Below are positions 19,806 through 33,588 of a stretch of 64,000 nt of DNA, in pieces. Origin of the DNA: Agelaius tricolor. Taxonomy: Eukaryota > Chordata > Aves > Passeriformes > Icteridae. Position numbers and translations under genes: made by a program. The stretch is taken from NCBI GenBank assembly GCA_023055355.1, contig JALJCS010000035.1, positions 6,579,501-6,643,500 on the forward strand. The letters run 5' to 3'. Each line of letters begins with the position of its first letter. Position 1 is the stretch's first letter. The notes under the pieces are model-generated. The model was not told where the DNA came from. It saw nothing but the letters and a program-made list of their open reading frames with translations, and searched no databases.

Positions 19806-22800
19806 ACGGAGATACAGAGCTCTCCGAAGCTAAGTGTTGGCCCCGGAACTCTTTTGGCACAAGGTGCTCTACGGAGCTGCCTGCGACTGGCACAAAGCTC
19901 TGTGCGCGAAGAAGCCGCTCTTCGCCTCCGGGAGACAGAGAGAGCGGCAGCTTCCCAACGGCGAACAACCAAGCCGCACCAGACCAGTATAGTGTGGGTA
20001 GCTTTCAAAGTGAGAGAAAACAGAACTTTACCACTCTCCTGCCTTTTCCACTCACATGCTATTGGAAAAGAAGGCGTTTGGGACAACTATCTTCAGCTTT
20101 TTGCTAAACAGTCTGCAGACCTCCCTGCAACTTCTAGGACAAGATTGGGGATGTTTTCTGTACTGGCACAGTTTCTCCTTGCAAGATATAGTGGAAAAGC
20201 ATTTTGCTAAGTGTTAGGTGTCAAGAGAAGCAGAAGACGTACATACGGAGCTCTCCGAAACTAAGTGCCAGTCGTGGGCATCGTCCGGCACAAAGCGCCC
20301 TCTTGGAACGCGCTGCGACCGGCCCAATACTGTATGCGCGAAGAAGCCGCTTCTTCGCCTCCGGGAGACAGAGAGAGCGGCAGCTTCCCAACGGCGAACA
20401 ACCAAGCCGCACCAAACCAGTATAGTGTGGGTAGCATTCAAAGTGAGAGAAAACAGTACTTTAGCACTTTCTTGCCTTTTCAATTAACATTCTATTGGAA
20501 AAGAAGGCGTTTAAGACAACTATCTTCAGGTTTTTGCTAAAAAGCCTGCAGACCTCCTTGCACCATCTAGAGCAAGATTGGGGATGTTTTCTGTACTGGC
20601 ACAGTTTCTCCTTGCAAGATATAGTGGAAAAGCTTTTTGCTATGTGTTAGGTGACAAGAGAGGCAGAAGACGAAGATACGCAGCTGTATGAAGTGAAGAG
20701 CCGGTCTGGCGTCTTTTGACACAAGGCGCTCTCTGGAACGCACCGCAACCGGCCAAAGACTGTATGCGCGAAGAAGCCGCTTTTTCGCCTGCAGGAGACA
20801 GAGAGAGCGGCAGCTTCCCAACGGCGAACAACCAAGCCGCACCAGAGCAGTATAGTGTGGGTAGCATTCAAACTGAGAGACAACAGTATTTTACCACTCT
20901 CTTGGCTTTTGCATTCACATTCTACAGGAAAAGAAGGAGTTTTGGACAACTATTTGTGCTTCTTGCTAAACGCTCTGCAGACGTCCGTGAGACTTCTAGA
21001 AGAAGAGATGGGGTGTTTTCTGTACTGGTACCGTTTCTCCTTGGAAGACATAGTGGAAATGCTTTTTGCTATGTGTAAAGTGACAGGAGTGGCAAAGGAC
21101 GGAGATACGCAGCTCTAGGAAGGTAAGTGCCAGTCCCGGGCGTCTTTCGGCACAGGTGCTCTACGGAGCTCCCTGCGACCAGCACAAAGCTCTGTGCGCA
21201 ACAAAGCCGCTTCTTCGCCTCCGGGAGACCGAGAGAGCGGATGCTGCTGAAAGCGGAAGAACCAAGCCTCACTACACACCCGTGGTGTGGGTAGCTTTCC
21301 AACTGAGAGAAAACAGCACCTTACCACTCTCCTGCCTTTTCCACTCACATGCTATTGAAAGGGAGGCGTTTTGGACAACTAATCTTTTGCTTTTTGCCAA
21401 TCCGTCTGCAGAGGTCCGAGCAATTTTAGAACAGGATATGGGCGGTTTTGTGTACTGGCACAGTTTCTCCTTGCAAGATATAGTGGAAAAGCATTTTGCT
21501 GACTGTTAGGCGACAAGAGAGGAAGAAGACGGAGATACGGAGCTCTCTGGAGCTAAGTGCCGGTCCCGGGCATCTTTCGGCACAAGCCGCTCTGCGGCGA
21601 TCGCTGCGACGGGGCAAATGCTCTCTGCGCAAAGGAGCCGTTTCGTCGCCTCCGGGAGACAGAAATAGCGGCAGGCTTCAAAAGGCGAAGAATCAAGCGC
21701 ACCACACCGCTAGAGTGTGCGTAAGTTTCAAACTGATAGAAAACAGTGCCTTACCACTCTCTTGGCTTGCCACTCATAATTTTTTCTAAAAGAAGGAGTT
21801 TTGGACAACTATCTTTTGCTTCTTGCGGAACACTCTGCAGACCTCCGGGCGACTTCTAGAAGAAGATTGGGAAGGATTTCTGTATTTCCACAGTTTCTCC
21901 TTAAAATTTTTGAGGAAAAGCATTTTGCTGAGTGTTAGGCGACAACAGAGGCAGAAGAAGGAAATACGGAACTCTGCGAAGCTATGTACCGCTCCCGGGC
22001 ATCTGTGGGCACAAGCCGCTCTCTGGAACACAGCGCGACCGGCCAAATGATGTATGCGCAAAGAAGCTGCTTCTTCGCCTCTGGGAGACAGAGAGGGCGG
22101 CAGGCTTCAAAAGGCGAAGAATCAAGCGCAGCACACCGCTAGAGTGTGCGTAAGTTTCAAACTGATAGAAAACAGTACTTTACCACTCTCTTGGCTTGCC
22201 ACTCATAATTTTTTCTAAAAGAAGGAGTTTTGGACAACTATCTTTTGCTTCTTGCGGAACACTCTGCAGACCTCCGTGCGACTTCTAGAAGAGGATTGGG
22301 ACGGATTTCTGTATTTCCACAGTTTCTCCTTAAAATTTTTGTGGAAAAGCATTTTGCGGAGTGTTAGGCGACAACAGAGGCAGAAGACGGAGATACGGAG
22401 CTCTGCGAAGCTATGTACCGCTCCCGGGCATCTTTTGGCACAAGGTGCTCTACGGAGCTGCCTGCGACCGGCACAAAGCTCTGTGCGCGAAGAAGCCGCT
22501 CTTCGCCTGCAGGAGACAGAGAGAGAGGCAGCTTCCCAAAGGCGAACAACCAAGCCGCACCAGACCAGTATAGTGTGGGTAGCTTTCAAAGTGAGAGAAA
22601 ACAGTACTTTAGCACTTTCTTGCCTTTTCAATTCATATTCTATTGGAAAAGAAGGCGTTTGGGACAACTATCTTCAGCTTTTTGCTAAACAGTCTGCTGA
22701 CCTCCCTGCAACTTCTAGGACAAGATTGGGGATGTTTTCTGTACTGGCACAGTTTCTCCTTGGAAGACATAGTGGCAATGCGTTTTGGTATGTGTAAAGT

Positions 22801-24112
22801 GACAAGAGTGGCAAAGGACGGAGATACGCAGCTCTAGGAAGGTAAGTGCCAGTCCCGGGCGTCTTTCGGCACAGGTGCTCTACGGAGCTCCCTGCGACCA
22901 GTACAAAGCTCTGTGCGCAAAAAAGCCGCTTCTTCGCCTCCGGGAGACGGAGACAGCGCATGCTGCTGAAAGGGGAAGAACCAAGCCTCACCACAGACCC
23001 GTGGTGTGGGCAGCTTTCCAACTGAGAGAAAACAGCACCTTACCACTGTCCTGCCTTTTCCACTCACATGCTATTGGAAAAGAAGGAGTTTTGGACAACT
23101 TACCTTTTGCTTTTTGCCAATCCGTCTGCAGAGGTCCGAGCAATTTTAGAACAGGATATGGGCGGTTTTGTGTACTGGCACAGTTTCTCCTTGCAAGATA
23201 TAGTGGAAAAACATTTTGCTAAGTGTTAGGTGTCAAGAGAAGCAGAAGACGTAGATACGGAGCTCTCCGAAACTAAGTGCCAGTCGTGGGCATCGTCCGG
23301 CACAAAGCGCCCTCTTGGAACGCGCTGCGACCGGCCCAATACTGTATGCGCGAAGAAGCCGCTTCTTCGCCTCCGGGAGACAGAGAGAGCGGCAGCTTCC
23401 CAACGGCGAACAACCAAGCCGCACCAGACCAGTATAGTGTGGGTAGCATTCAAAGTGAGAGAAAACAGTACTTTAGCACTTTCTTGCCTTTTCAATTAAC
23501 ATTCTATTGGAAAAGAAGGCGTTTAAGACAACTATCTTCAGGTTTTTGCTAAAAAGCCTGCAGACCTCCTTGCAACATCTAGAGCAAGATTGGGGATGTT
23601 TTCTGTACTGGCACAGTTTCTCCTTGGAAGACATAGTGGCAATGCGTTTTGGTATGTGTAAAGTGACAAGAGTGGCAAAGGACGGAGATACGCAGCTCTA
23701 GGAAGCAAAGTGCCGGTCCCGGGCGTCTTTCGGCACAAGGCGCTCTACGGAGCTCCCTGCGACCAGCACAAAGCTCTGTGCGCAAAAAAGCCTCTTCTTC
23801 GCTTCCGGGAGACGGAGAGACAAGCAGGTTTCGAAAGACGAACAAAGAAGACGAACGACACCGGCAGCCTGTGGCCAGTATCCAAACTTAAAGAGAACGA
23901 GTACTTTAGCGCTCTCCTGCCTTTCCTCTCACATGCTATTGGAAAAGAAGGCGTTTTGGACAACTATTTGTGCTTCTTGCTAAACGCTCTGCAGACGTCC
24001 GTGAGACTTCTAGAAGAAGAGATGGGGTGTTTTCTGTACTGGCACAGTTTCTCCTTGCAGGATATAGTGGTGAAGCATTTTGCTGACTGTTAGGCGACAA
24101 GAGAGGAAGAAG
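19806..24112 (+). repeat. HOR copy 6, 10-mer ending in J/K hybrid
   Basis: A to I are complete (B 20237, C 20670, D 21099, E 21529, F 21958, G 22387, H 22818, I 23249). A single J/K hybrid (23682-24112) then leads into the next A. The length is 4307 bp, one 431-bp monomer short. B carries gtacata as in copies 7 and 14. F carries ttcttcgcctc, shared only with copy 14. I has accagacc, tttaagac and ttgcaacatc, as in copies 13 and 14. Confidence 0.95.
23682..24112 (+). repeat. J/K hybrid monomer (one-monomer deletion)
   Basis: The front is J, including its diverged middle and gcagacgtcc at about 23992-24000. The end is K (ctccttgcaggatatagtggtg and the gctgactgttaggcg tail). The switch lies between about 23999 and 24059. 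It leads correctly into A, so 431 bp were lost in register. Confidence 0.93.
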
Positions 24113-27100
24113 ACGGAGATACAGAGCTCTCCGAAGCTAAGTGTTGGCCCCGGAACTCTTTTGGCACAAGGTGCTCTACGGAGCTGCCTGCGACTGGCAC
24201 AAAGCTCTGTGCGCGAAGAAGCCGCTCTTCGCCTCCGGGAGACAGAGAGAGCGGCAGCTTCCCAACGGCGAACAACCAAGCCGCACCAGACCAGTATAGT
24301 GTGGGTAGCTTTCAAAGTGAGAGAAAACAGAACTTTACCACTCTCCTGCCTTTTCCACTCACATGCTATTGGAAAAGAAGGCGTTTGGGACAACTATCTT
24401 CAGCTTTTTGCTAAACAGTCTGCAGACCTCCCTGCAACTTCTAGGACAAGATTGGGGATGTTTTCTGTACTGGCACAGTTTCTCCTTGCAAGATATAGTG
24501 GAAAAGCATTTTGCTAAGTGTTAGGTGTCAAGAGAAGCAGAAGACGTACATACGGAGCTCTCCGAAACTAAGTGCCAGTCGTGGGCATCGTCCGGCACAA
24601 AGCGCCCTCTTGGAACGCGCTGCGACCGGCCCAATACTGTATGCGCGAAGAAGCCGCTTCTTCGCCTCCGGGAGACAGAGAGAGCGGCAGCTTCCCAACG
24701 GCGAACAACCAAGCCGCACCAAACCAGTATAGTGTGGGTAGCATTCAAAGTGAGAGAAAACAGTACTTTAGCACTTTCTTGCCTTTTCAATTAACATTCT
24801 ATTGGAAAAGAAGGCGTTTAAGACAACTATCTTCAGGTTTTTGCTAAAAAGCCTGCAGACCTCCTTGCACCATCTAGAGCAAGATTGGGGATGTTTTCTG
24901 TACTGGCACAGTTTCTCCTTGCAAGATATAGTGGAAAAGCTTTTTGCTATGTGTTAGGTGACAAGAGAGGCAGAAGACGAAGATACGCAGCTGTATGAAG
25001 TGAAGAGCCGGTCTGGCGTCTTTTGACACAAGGCGCTCTCTGGAACGCACCGCAACCGGCCAAAGACTGTATGCGCGAAGAAGCCGCTTTTTCGCCTGCA
25101 GGAGACAGAGAGAGCGGCAGCTTCCCAACGGCGAACAACCAAGCCGCACCAGAGCAGTATAGTGTGGGTAGCATTCAAACTGAGAGACAACAGTATTTTA
25201 CCACTCTCTTGGCTTTTGCATTCACATTCTACAGGAAAAGAAGGAGTTTTGGACAACTATTTGTGCTTCTTGCTAAACGCTCTGCAGACGTCCGTGAGAC
25301 TTCTAGAAGAAGAGATGGGGTGTTTTCTGTACTGGTACCGTTTCTCCTTGGAAGACATAGTGGAAATGCTTTTTGCTATGTGTAAAGTGACAGGAGTGGC
25401 AAAGGACGGAGATACGCAGCTCTAGGAAGGTAAGTGCCAGTCCCGGGCGTCTTTCGGCACAGGTGCTCTACGGAGCTCCCTGCGACCAGCACAAAGCTCT
25501 GTGCGCAACAAAGCCGCTTCTTCGCCTCCGGGAGACCGAGAGAGCGGATGCTGCTGAAAGCGGAAGAACCAAGCCTCACTACACACCCGTGGTGTGGGTA
25601 GCTTTCCAACTGAGAGAAAACAGCACCTTACCACTCTCCTGCCTTTTCCACTCACATGCTATTGAAAGGGAGGCGTTTTGGACAACTAATCTTTTGCTTT
25701 TTGCCAATCCGTCTGCAGAGGTCCGAGCAATTTTAGAACAGGATATGGGCGGTTTTGTGTACTGGCACAGTTTCTCCTTGCAAGATATAGTGGAAAAGCA
25801 TTTTGCTGACTGTTAGGCGACAAGAGAGGAAGAAGACGGAGATACGGAGCTCTCTGGAGCTAAGTGCCGGTCCCGGGCATCTTTCGGCACAAGCCGCTCT
25901 GCGGCGATCGCTGCGACGGGGCAAATGCTCTCTGCGCAAAGGAGCCGTTTCGTCGCCTCCGGGAGACAGAAATAGCGGCAGGCTTCAAAAGGCGAAGAAT
26001 CAAGCGCACCACACCGCTAGAGTGTGCGTAAGTTTCAAACTGATAGAAAACAGTGCCTTACCACTCTCTTGGCTTGCCACTCATAATTTTTTCTAAAAGA
26101 AGGAGTTTTGGACAACTATCTTTTGCTTCTTGCGGAACACTCTGCAGACCTCCGGGCGACTTCTAGAAGAAGATTGGGAAGGATTTCTGTATTTCCACAG
26201 TTTCTCCTTAAAATTCTTGAGGAAAAGCATTTTGCTGAGTGTTAGGCGACAACAGAGGCAGAAGAAGGAAATACGGAACTCTGCGAAGCTATGTACCGCT
26301 CCCGGGCATCTGTGGGCACAAGCCGCTCTCTGGAACACAGCGCGACCGGCCAAATGATGTATGCGCAAAGAAGCTGCTTCTTTGCCTCTGGGAGACAGAG
26401 AGGGCGGCAGGCTTCAAAAGGCGAAGAATCAAGCGCAGCACACCGCTAGAGTGTGCGTAAGTTTCAAACTGATAGAAAACAGTACTTTACCACTCTCTTG
26501 GCTTGCCACTCATAATTTTTTCTAAAAGAAGGAGTTTTGGACAACTATCTTTTGCTTCTTGCGGAACACTCTGCAGACCTCCGTGCGACTTCTAGAAGAG
26601 GATTGGGACGGATTTCTGTATTTCCACAGTTTCTCCTTAAAATTTTTGTGGAAAAGCATTTTGCGGAGTGTTAGGCGACAACAGAGGCAGAAGACGGAGA
26701 TACGGAGCTCTGCGAAGCTATGTACCGCTCCCGGGCATCTTTTGGCACAAGGTGCTCTACGGAGCTGCCTGCGACCGGCACAAAGCTCTGTGCGCGAAGA
26801 AGCCGCTCTTCGCCTGCAGGAGACAGAGAGAGAGGCAGCTTCCCAAAGGCGAACAACCAAGCCGCACCAGACCAGTATAGTGTGGGTAGCTTTCAAAGTG
26901 AGAGAAAACAGTACTTTAGCACTTTCTTGCCTTTTCAATTCATATTCTATTGGAAAAGAAGGCGTTTGGGACAACTATCTTCAGCTTTTTGCTAAACAGT
27001 CTGCTGACCTCCCTGCAACTTCTAGGACAAGATTGGGGATGTTTTCTGTACTGGCACAGTTTCTCCTTGGAAGACATAGTGGCAATGCGTTTTGGTATGT

Positions 27101-28850
27101 GTAAAGTGACAAGAGTGGCAAAGGACGGAGATACGCAGCTCTAGGAAGGTAAGTGCCAGTCCCGGGCGTCTTTCGGCACAGGTGCTCTACGGAGCTCCCT
27201 GCGACCAGTACAAAGCTCTGTGCGCAAAAAAGCCGCTTCTTCGCCTCCGGGAGACGGAGACAGCGCATGCTGCTGAAAGGGGAAGAACCAAGCCTCACCA
27301 CAGACCCGTGGTGTGGGCAGCTTTCCAACTGAGAGAAAACAGCACCTTACCACTGTCCTGCCTTTTCCACTCACATGCTATTGGAAAAGAAGGAGTTTTG
27401 GACAACTTACCTTTTGCTTTTTGCCAATCCGTCTGCAGAGGTCCGAGCAATTTTAGAACAGGATATGGGCGGTTTTGTGTACTGGCACAGTTTCTCCTTG
27501 CAAGATATAGTGGAAAAACATTTTGCTAAGTGTTAGGTGTCAAGAGAAGCAGAAGACGTAGATACGGAGCTCTCCGAAACTAAGTGCCAGTCGTGGGCAT
27601 CGTCCGGCACAAAGCGCCCTCTTGGAACGCGCTGCGACCGGCCCAATACTGTATGCGCGAAGAAGCCGCTTCTTCGCCTCCGGGAGACAGAGAGAGCGGC
27701 AGCTTCCCAACGGCGAACAACCAAGCCGCACCAAACCAGTATAGTGTGGGTAGCATTCAAAGTGAGAGAAAACAGTACTTTAGCACTTTCTTGCCTTTTC
27801 AATTAACATTCTATTGGAAAAGAAGGCGTTTGGGACAACTATCTTCAGGTTTTTGCTAAAAAGCCTGCAGACCTCCTTGCACCATCTAGAGCAAGATTGG
27901 GGATGTTTTCTGTATTGGCACAGTTTCTCCTTGGAAGACATAGTGGCAATGCGTTTTGGTATGTGTAAAGTGACAAGAGTGGCAAAGGACGGAGATACGC
28001 AGCTCTAGGAAGCAAAGTGCCGGTCCCGGGCGTCTTTCGGCACAAGGCGCTCTACGGAGCTCCCTGCGACCAGCACAAAGCTCTGTGCGCAAAAAAGCCT
28101 CTTCTTCGCTTCCGGGAGACGGAGAGACAAGCAGGTTTCGAAAGACGAACAAAGAAGACGAACGACACCGGCAGCCTGTGGCCAGTATCCAAACTTAAAG
28201 AGAACGAGTACTTTAGCGCTCTCCTGCCTTTCCTCTCACATGCTATTGGAAAAGAAGGCGTTTTGGACAACTATTTGTGCTTCTTGCTAAACGCTCTGCA
28301 GACGTCCGTGAGACTTCTAGAAGAAGAGATGGGGTGTTTTCTGTACTGGCACAGTTTCTCCTTGCAAGATATAGTGGAAAAGCTTTTTGCTATGTGTTAG
28401 GTGACAAGAGAGGCAGAAGACGAAGATACGCAGCTCCATGAAGCTAAGTGCCGGTCCCGGTCGTCTTTTGGCACAAGGCGCTCTCTGGAACGCACCGCGA
28501 CCGGCCCAATACTGTATGCGCGAAGAAGCCGCTTCTTCCCCTCCGGGAGACAGAGAGAGCGGCAGCTTCCCAACGGCGAACAACCAAGCCGCACCAGAGC
28601 AGTATAGTGTGGGTAGCATTCAAACTGAGAGACAACAGTACTTTACCACTCTCTTGGCTTTTGCATTCACATTCTACTGGAAAAGAAGGAGTTTTGGACA
28701 ACTATTTGTGCTTCTTGCTAAACGCTCTGCAGACCTCCGTGAGACTTCTAGAAGAAGAGATGGGGTGTTTTCTGTACTGGGACAGTTTCTCCTTGCAGGA
28801 TATAGTGGTGAAGCATTTTGCTGACTGTTAGGCGACAAGAGAGGAAGAAG
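24113..28850 (+). repeat. HOR copy 7, complete 11-mer
   Basis: This is a complete unit and the first of eight consecutive intact copies. B carries gtacata as in copies 6 and 14. I has the gtattggc variant shared by copies 1 and 8-12. K carries tactgggacag and is followed by a class II copy, as in the other cases where that K variant appears. Confidence 0.97.
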
Positions 28851-31800
28851 ACGGAGATACAGAGCTCTCCGAAGCTAAGTGTTGGCCCCGGAACTCTTTT
28901 GGCACAAGGTGCTCTACGGAGCTGCCTGCGACTGGCACAAAGCTCTGTGCGCGAAGAAGCCGCTCTTCGCCTCCGGGAGACAGAGAGAGCGGCAGCTTCC
29001 CAACGGCGAACAACCAAGCCGCACCAGACCAGTATAGTGTGGGTAGCTTTCAAAGTGAGAGAAAACAGAACTTTACCACTCTCCTGCCTTTTCCACTCAC
29101 ATGCTATTGGAAAAGAAGGCGTTTGGGACAACTATCTTCCGCTTTTTGCTAAACAGTCTGCAGACCTCCCTGCAACTTCTAGGACAAGATTGGGGATGTT
29201 TTCTGTACTGGCACAGTTTCTCCTTGCAAGATATAGTGGAAAAACATTTTGCTAAGTGTTAGGTGTCAAGAGAAGCAGAAGACGTAGATACGGAGCTCTC
29301 CGAAACTAAGTGCCAGTCGTGGGCATCGTCCGGCACAAAGCGCCCTCTTGGAACGCGCTGCGACCGGCCCAATACTGTATGCGCGAAGAAGCCGCTTCTT
29401 CGCCTCCGGGAGACAGAGAGAGCGGCAGCTTCCCAACGGCGAACAACCAAGCCGCACCAAACCAGTATAGTGTGGGTAGCTTTCAAAGTGAGAGAAAACA
29501 GTACTTTAGCACTTTCTTGCCTTTTCAATTAACATTCTATTGGAAAAGAAGGCGTTTAAGACAACTATCTTCAGGTTTTTGCTAAAAAGCCTGCAGACCT
29601 CCTTGCAACATCTAGAGCAAGATTGGGGATGTTTTCTGTACTGGCACAGTTTCTCCTTGCAAGATATAGTGGAAAAGCTTTTTGCTATGTGTTAGGTGAC
29701 AAGAGAGGCAGAAGACGAAGATACGCAGCTGTATGAAGTGAAGAGCCGGTCTGGCGTCTTTTGACACAAGGCGCTCTCTGGAACGCACCGCAACCGGCCA
29801 AAGACTGTATGCGCGAAGAAGCCGCTTTTTCGCCTGCAGGAGACAGAGAGAGCGGCAGCTTCCCAACGGCGAACAACCAAGCCGCACCAGAGCAGTATAG
29901 TGTGGGTAGCATTCAAACTGAGAGACAACAGTATTTTACCACTCTCTTGGCTTTTGCATTCACATTCTACAGGAAAAGAAGGAGTTTTGGACAACTATTT
30001 GTGCTTCTTGCTAAACGCTCTGCAGACGTCCGTGAGACTTCTAGAAGAAGAGATGGGGTGTTTTCTGTACTGGTACCGTTTCTCCTTGGAAGACATAGTG
30101 GAAATGCTTTTTGCTATGTGTAAAGTGACAGGAGTGGCAAAGGACGGAGATACGCAGCTCTAGGAAGGTAAGTGCCAGTCCCGGGCGTCTTTCGGCACAG
30201 GTGCTCTACGGAGCTCCCTGCGACCAGCACAAAGCTCTGTGCGCAACAAAGCCGCTTCTTCGCCTCCGGGAGACCGAGAGAGCGGATGCTGCTGAAAGCG
30301 GAAGAACCAAGCCTCACTACACACCCGTGCTGTGGGTAGCTTTCCAACTGAGAGAAAACAGCACCTTACCACTCTCCTGCCTTTTCCACTCACATGCTAT
30401 TGAAAGGGAGGCGTTTTGGACAACTAATCTTTTGCTTTTTGCCAATCCGTCTGCAGAGGTCCGAGCAATTTTAGAACAGGATATGGGCGGTTTTGTGTAC
30501 TGGCACAGTTTCTCCTTGCAAGATATAGTGGAAAAGCATTTTGCTGACTGTTAGGCGACAAGAGAGGAAGAAGACGGAGATACGGAGCTCTCTGGAGCTA
30601 AGTGCCGGTCCCGGGCATCTTTCGGCACAAGCCGCTCTGCGGCGATCGCTGCGACGGGGCAAATGCTCTCTGCGCAAAGGAGCCGTTTCGTCGCCTCCGG
30701 GAGACAGAAATAGCGGCAGGCTTCAAAAGGCGAAGAATCAAGCGCACCACACCGCTAGAGTGTGCGTAAGTTTCAAACTGATAGAAAACAGTGCCTTACC
30801 ACTCTCTTGGCTTGCCACTCATAATTTTTTCTAAAAGAAGGAGTTTTGGACAACTATCTTTTGCTTCTTGCGGAACACTCTGCAGACCTCCGGGCGACTT
30901 CTAGAAGAAGATTGGGAAGGATTTCTGTATTTCCACAGTTTCTCCTTAAAATTCTTGAGGAAAAGCATTTTGCTGAGTGTTAGGCGACAACAGAGGCAGA
31001 AGAAGGAAATACGGAACTCTGCGAAGCTATGTACCGCTCCCGGGCATCTGTGGGCACAAGCCGCTCTCTGGAACACAGCGCGACCGGCCAAATGATGTAT
31101 GCGCAAAGAAGCTGCTTCTTTGCCTCTGGGAGACAGAGAGGGCGGCAGGCTTCAAAAGGCGAAGAATCAAGCGCAGCACACCGCTAGAGTGTGCGTAAGT
31201 TTCAAACTGATAGAAAACAGTACTTTACCACTCTCTTGGCTTGCCACTCATAATTTTTTCTAAAAGAAGGAGTTTTGGACAACTATCTTTTGCTTCTTGC
31301 GGAACACTCTGCAGACCTCCGTGCGACTTCTAGAAGAGGATTGGGACGGATTTCTGTATTTCCACAGTTTCTCCTTAAAATTTTTGTGGAAAAGCATTTT
31401 GCGGAGTGTTAGGCGACAACAGAGGCAGAAGACGGAGATACGGAGCTCTGCGAAGCTATGTACCGCTCCCGGGCATCTTTTGGCACAAGGTGCTCTACGG
31501 AGCTGCCTGCGACCGGCACAAAGCTCTGTGCGCGAAGAAGCCGCTCTTCGCCTGCAGGAGACAGAGAGAGAGGCAGCTTCCCAAAGGCGAACAACCAAGC
31601 CGCACCAGACCAGTATAGTGTGGGTAGCTTTCAAAGTGAGAGAAAACAGTACTTTAGCACTTTCTTGCCTTTTCAATTCATATTCTATTGGAAAAGAAGG
31701 CGTTTGGGACAACTATCTTCAGCTTTTTGCTAAACAGTCTGCTGACCTCCCTGCAACTTCTAGGACAAGATTGGGGATGTTTTCTGTACTGGCACAGTTT

Positions 31801-33588
31801 CTCCTTGGAAGACATAGTGGCAATGCGTTTTGGTATGTGTAAAGTGACAAGAGTGGCAAAGGACGGAGATACGCAGCTCTAGGAAGGTAAGTGCCAGTCC
31901 CGGGCGTCTTTCGGCACAGGTGCTCTACGGAGCTCCCTGCGACCAGTACAAAGCTCTGTGCGCAAAAAAGCCGCTTCTTCGCCTCCGGGAGACGGAGACA
32001 GCGCATGCTGCTGAAAGGGGAAGAACCAAGCCTCACTACACACCCGTGGTGTGGGCAGCTTTCCAACTGAGAGAAAACAGCACCTTACCACTGTCCTGCC
32101 TTTTCCACTCACATGCTATTGGAAAAGAAGGAGTTTTGGACAACTTACCTTTTGCTTTTTGCCAATCCGTCTGCAGAGGTCCGAGCAATTTTAGAACAGG
32201 ATATGGGCGGTTTTGTGTACTGGCACAGTTTCTCCTTGCAAGATATAGTGGAAAAACATTTTGCTAAGTGTTAGGTGTCAAGAGAAGCAGAAGACGTAGA
32301 TACGGAGCTCTCCGAAACTAAGTGCCAGTCGTGGGCATCGTCCGGCACAAAGCGCCCTCTTGGAACGCGCTGCGACCGGCCCAATACTGTATGCGCGAAG
32401 AAGCCGCTTCTTCGCCTCCGGGAGACAGAGAGAGCGGCAGCTTCCCAACGGCGAACAACCAAGCCGCACCAAACCAGTATAGTGTGGGTAGCATTCAAAG
32501 TGAGAGAAAACAGTACTTTAGCACTTTCTTGCCTTTTCAATTAACATTCTATTGGAAAAGAAGGCGTTTGGGACAACTATCTTCAGGTTTTTGCTAAAAA
32601 GCCTGCAGACCTCCTTGCACCATCTAGAGCAAGATTGGGGATGTTTTCTGTATTGGCACAGTTTCTCCTTGGAAGACATAGTGGCAATGCGTTTTGGTAT
32701 GTGTAAAGTGACAAGAGTGGCAAAGGACGGAGATACGCAGCTCTAGGAAGCAAAGTGCCGGTCCCGGGCGTCTTTCGGCACAAGGCGCTCTACGGAGCTC
32801 CCTGCGACCAGCACAAAGCTCTGTGCGCAAAAAAGCCTCTTCTTCGCTTCCGGGAGACGGAGAGACAAGCAGGTTTCGAAAGACGAACAAAGAAGACGAA
32901 CGACACCGGCAGCCTGTGGCCAGTATCCAAACTTAAAGAGAACGAGTACTTTAGCGCTCTCCTGCCTTTCCTCTCACATGCTATTGGAAAAGAAGGCGTT
33001 TTGGACAACTATTTGTGCTTCTTGCTAAACGCTCTGCAGACGTCCGTGAGACTTCTAGAAGAAGAGATGGGGTGTTTTCTGTACTGGCACAGTTTCTCCT
33101 TGCAAGATATAGTGGAAAAGCTTTTTGCTATGTGTTAGGTGACAAGAGAGGCAGAAGACGAAGATACGCAGCTCCATGAAGCTAAGTGCCGGTCCCGGTC
33201 GTCTTTTGGCACAAGGCGCTCTCTGGAACGCACCGCGACCGGCCCAATACTGTATGCGCGAAGAAGCCGCTTCTTCCCCTCCGGGAGACAGAGAGAGCGG
33301 CAGCTTCCCAACGGCGAACAACCAAGCCGCACCAGAGCAGTATAGTGTGGGTAGCATTCAAACTGAGAGACAACAGTACTTTACCACTCTCTTGGCTTTT
33401 GCATTCACATTCTACTGGAAAAGAAGGAGTTTTGGACAACTATTTGTGCTTCTTGCTAAACGCTCTGCAGACCTCCGTGAGACTTCTAGAAGAAGAGATG
33501 GGGTGTTTTCTGTACTGGCACAGTTTCTCCTTGCAGGATATAGTGGTGAAGCATTTTGCTGACTGTTAGGCGACAAGAGAGGAAGAAG
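28851..33588 (+). repeat. HOR copy 8, complete 11-mer, class II
   Basis: This complete unit has the full class II marker set in A and B, cccgtgctgtg in D, and cactacacacc in H. The H variant is shared only with copy 10. I found no difference from copy 10 at any of the marker sites I compared. Confidence 0.97.

Noticed and set aside
9477..24112. Assembly error as the full explanation of the short HOR copies
   Set aside because: All junctions are in register and lie inside blocks of near identity, as expected of real unequal exchange. Misassembly also favours such sites, so this is judged less likely but is not excluded without reads.
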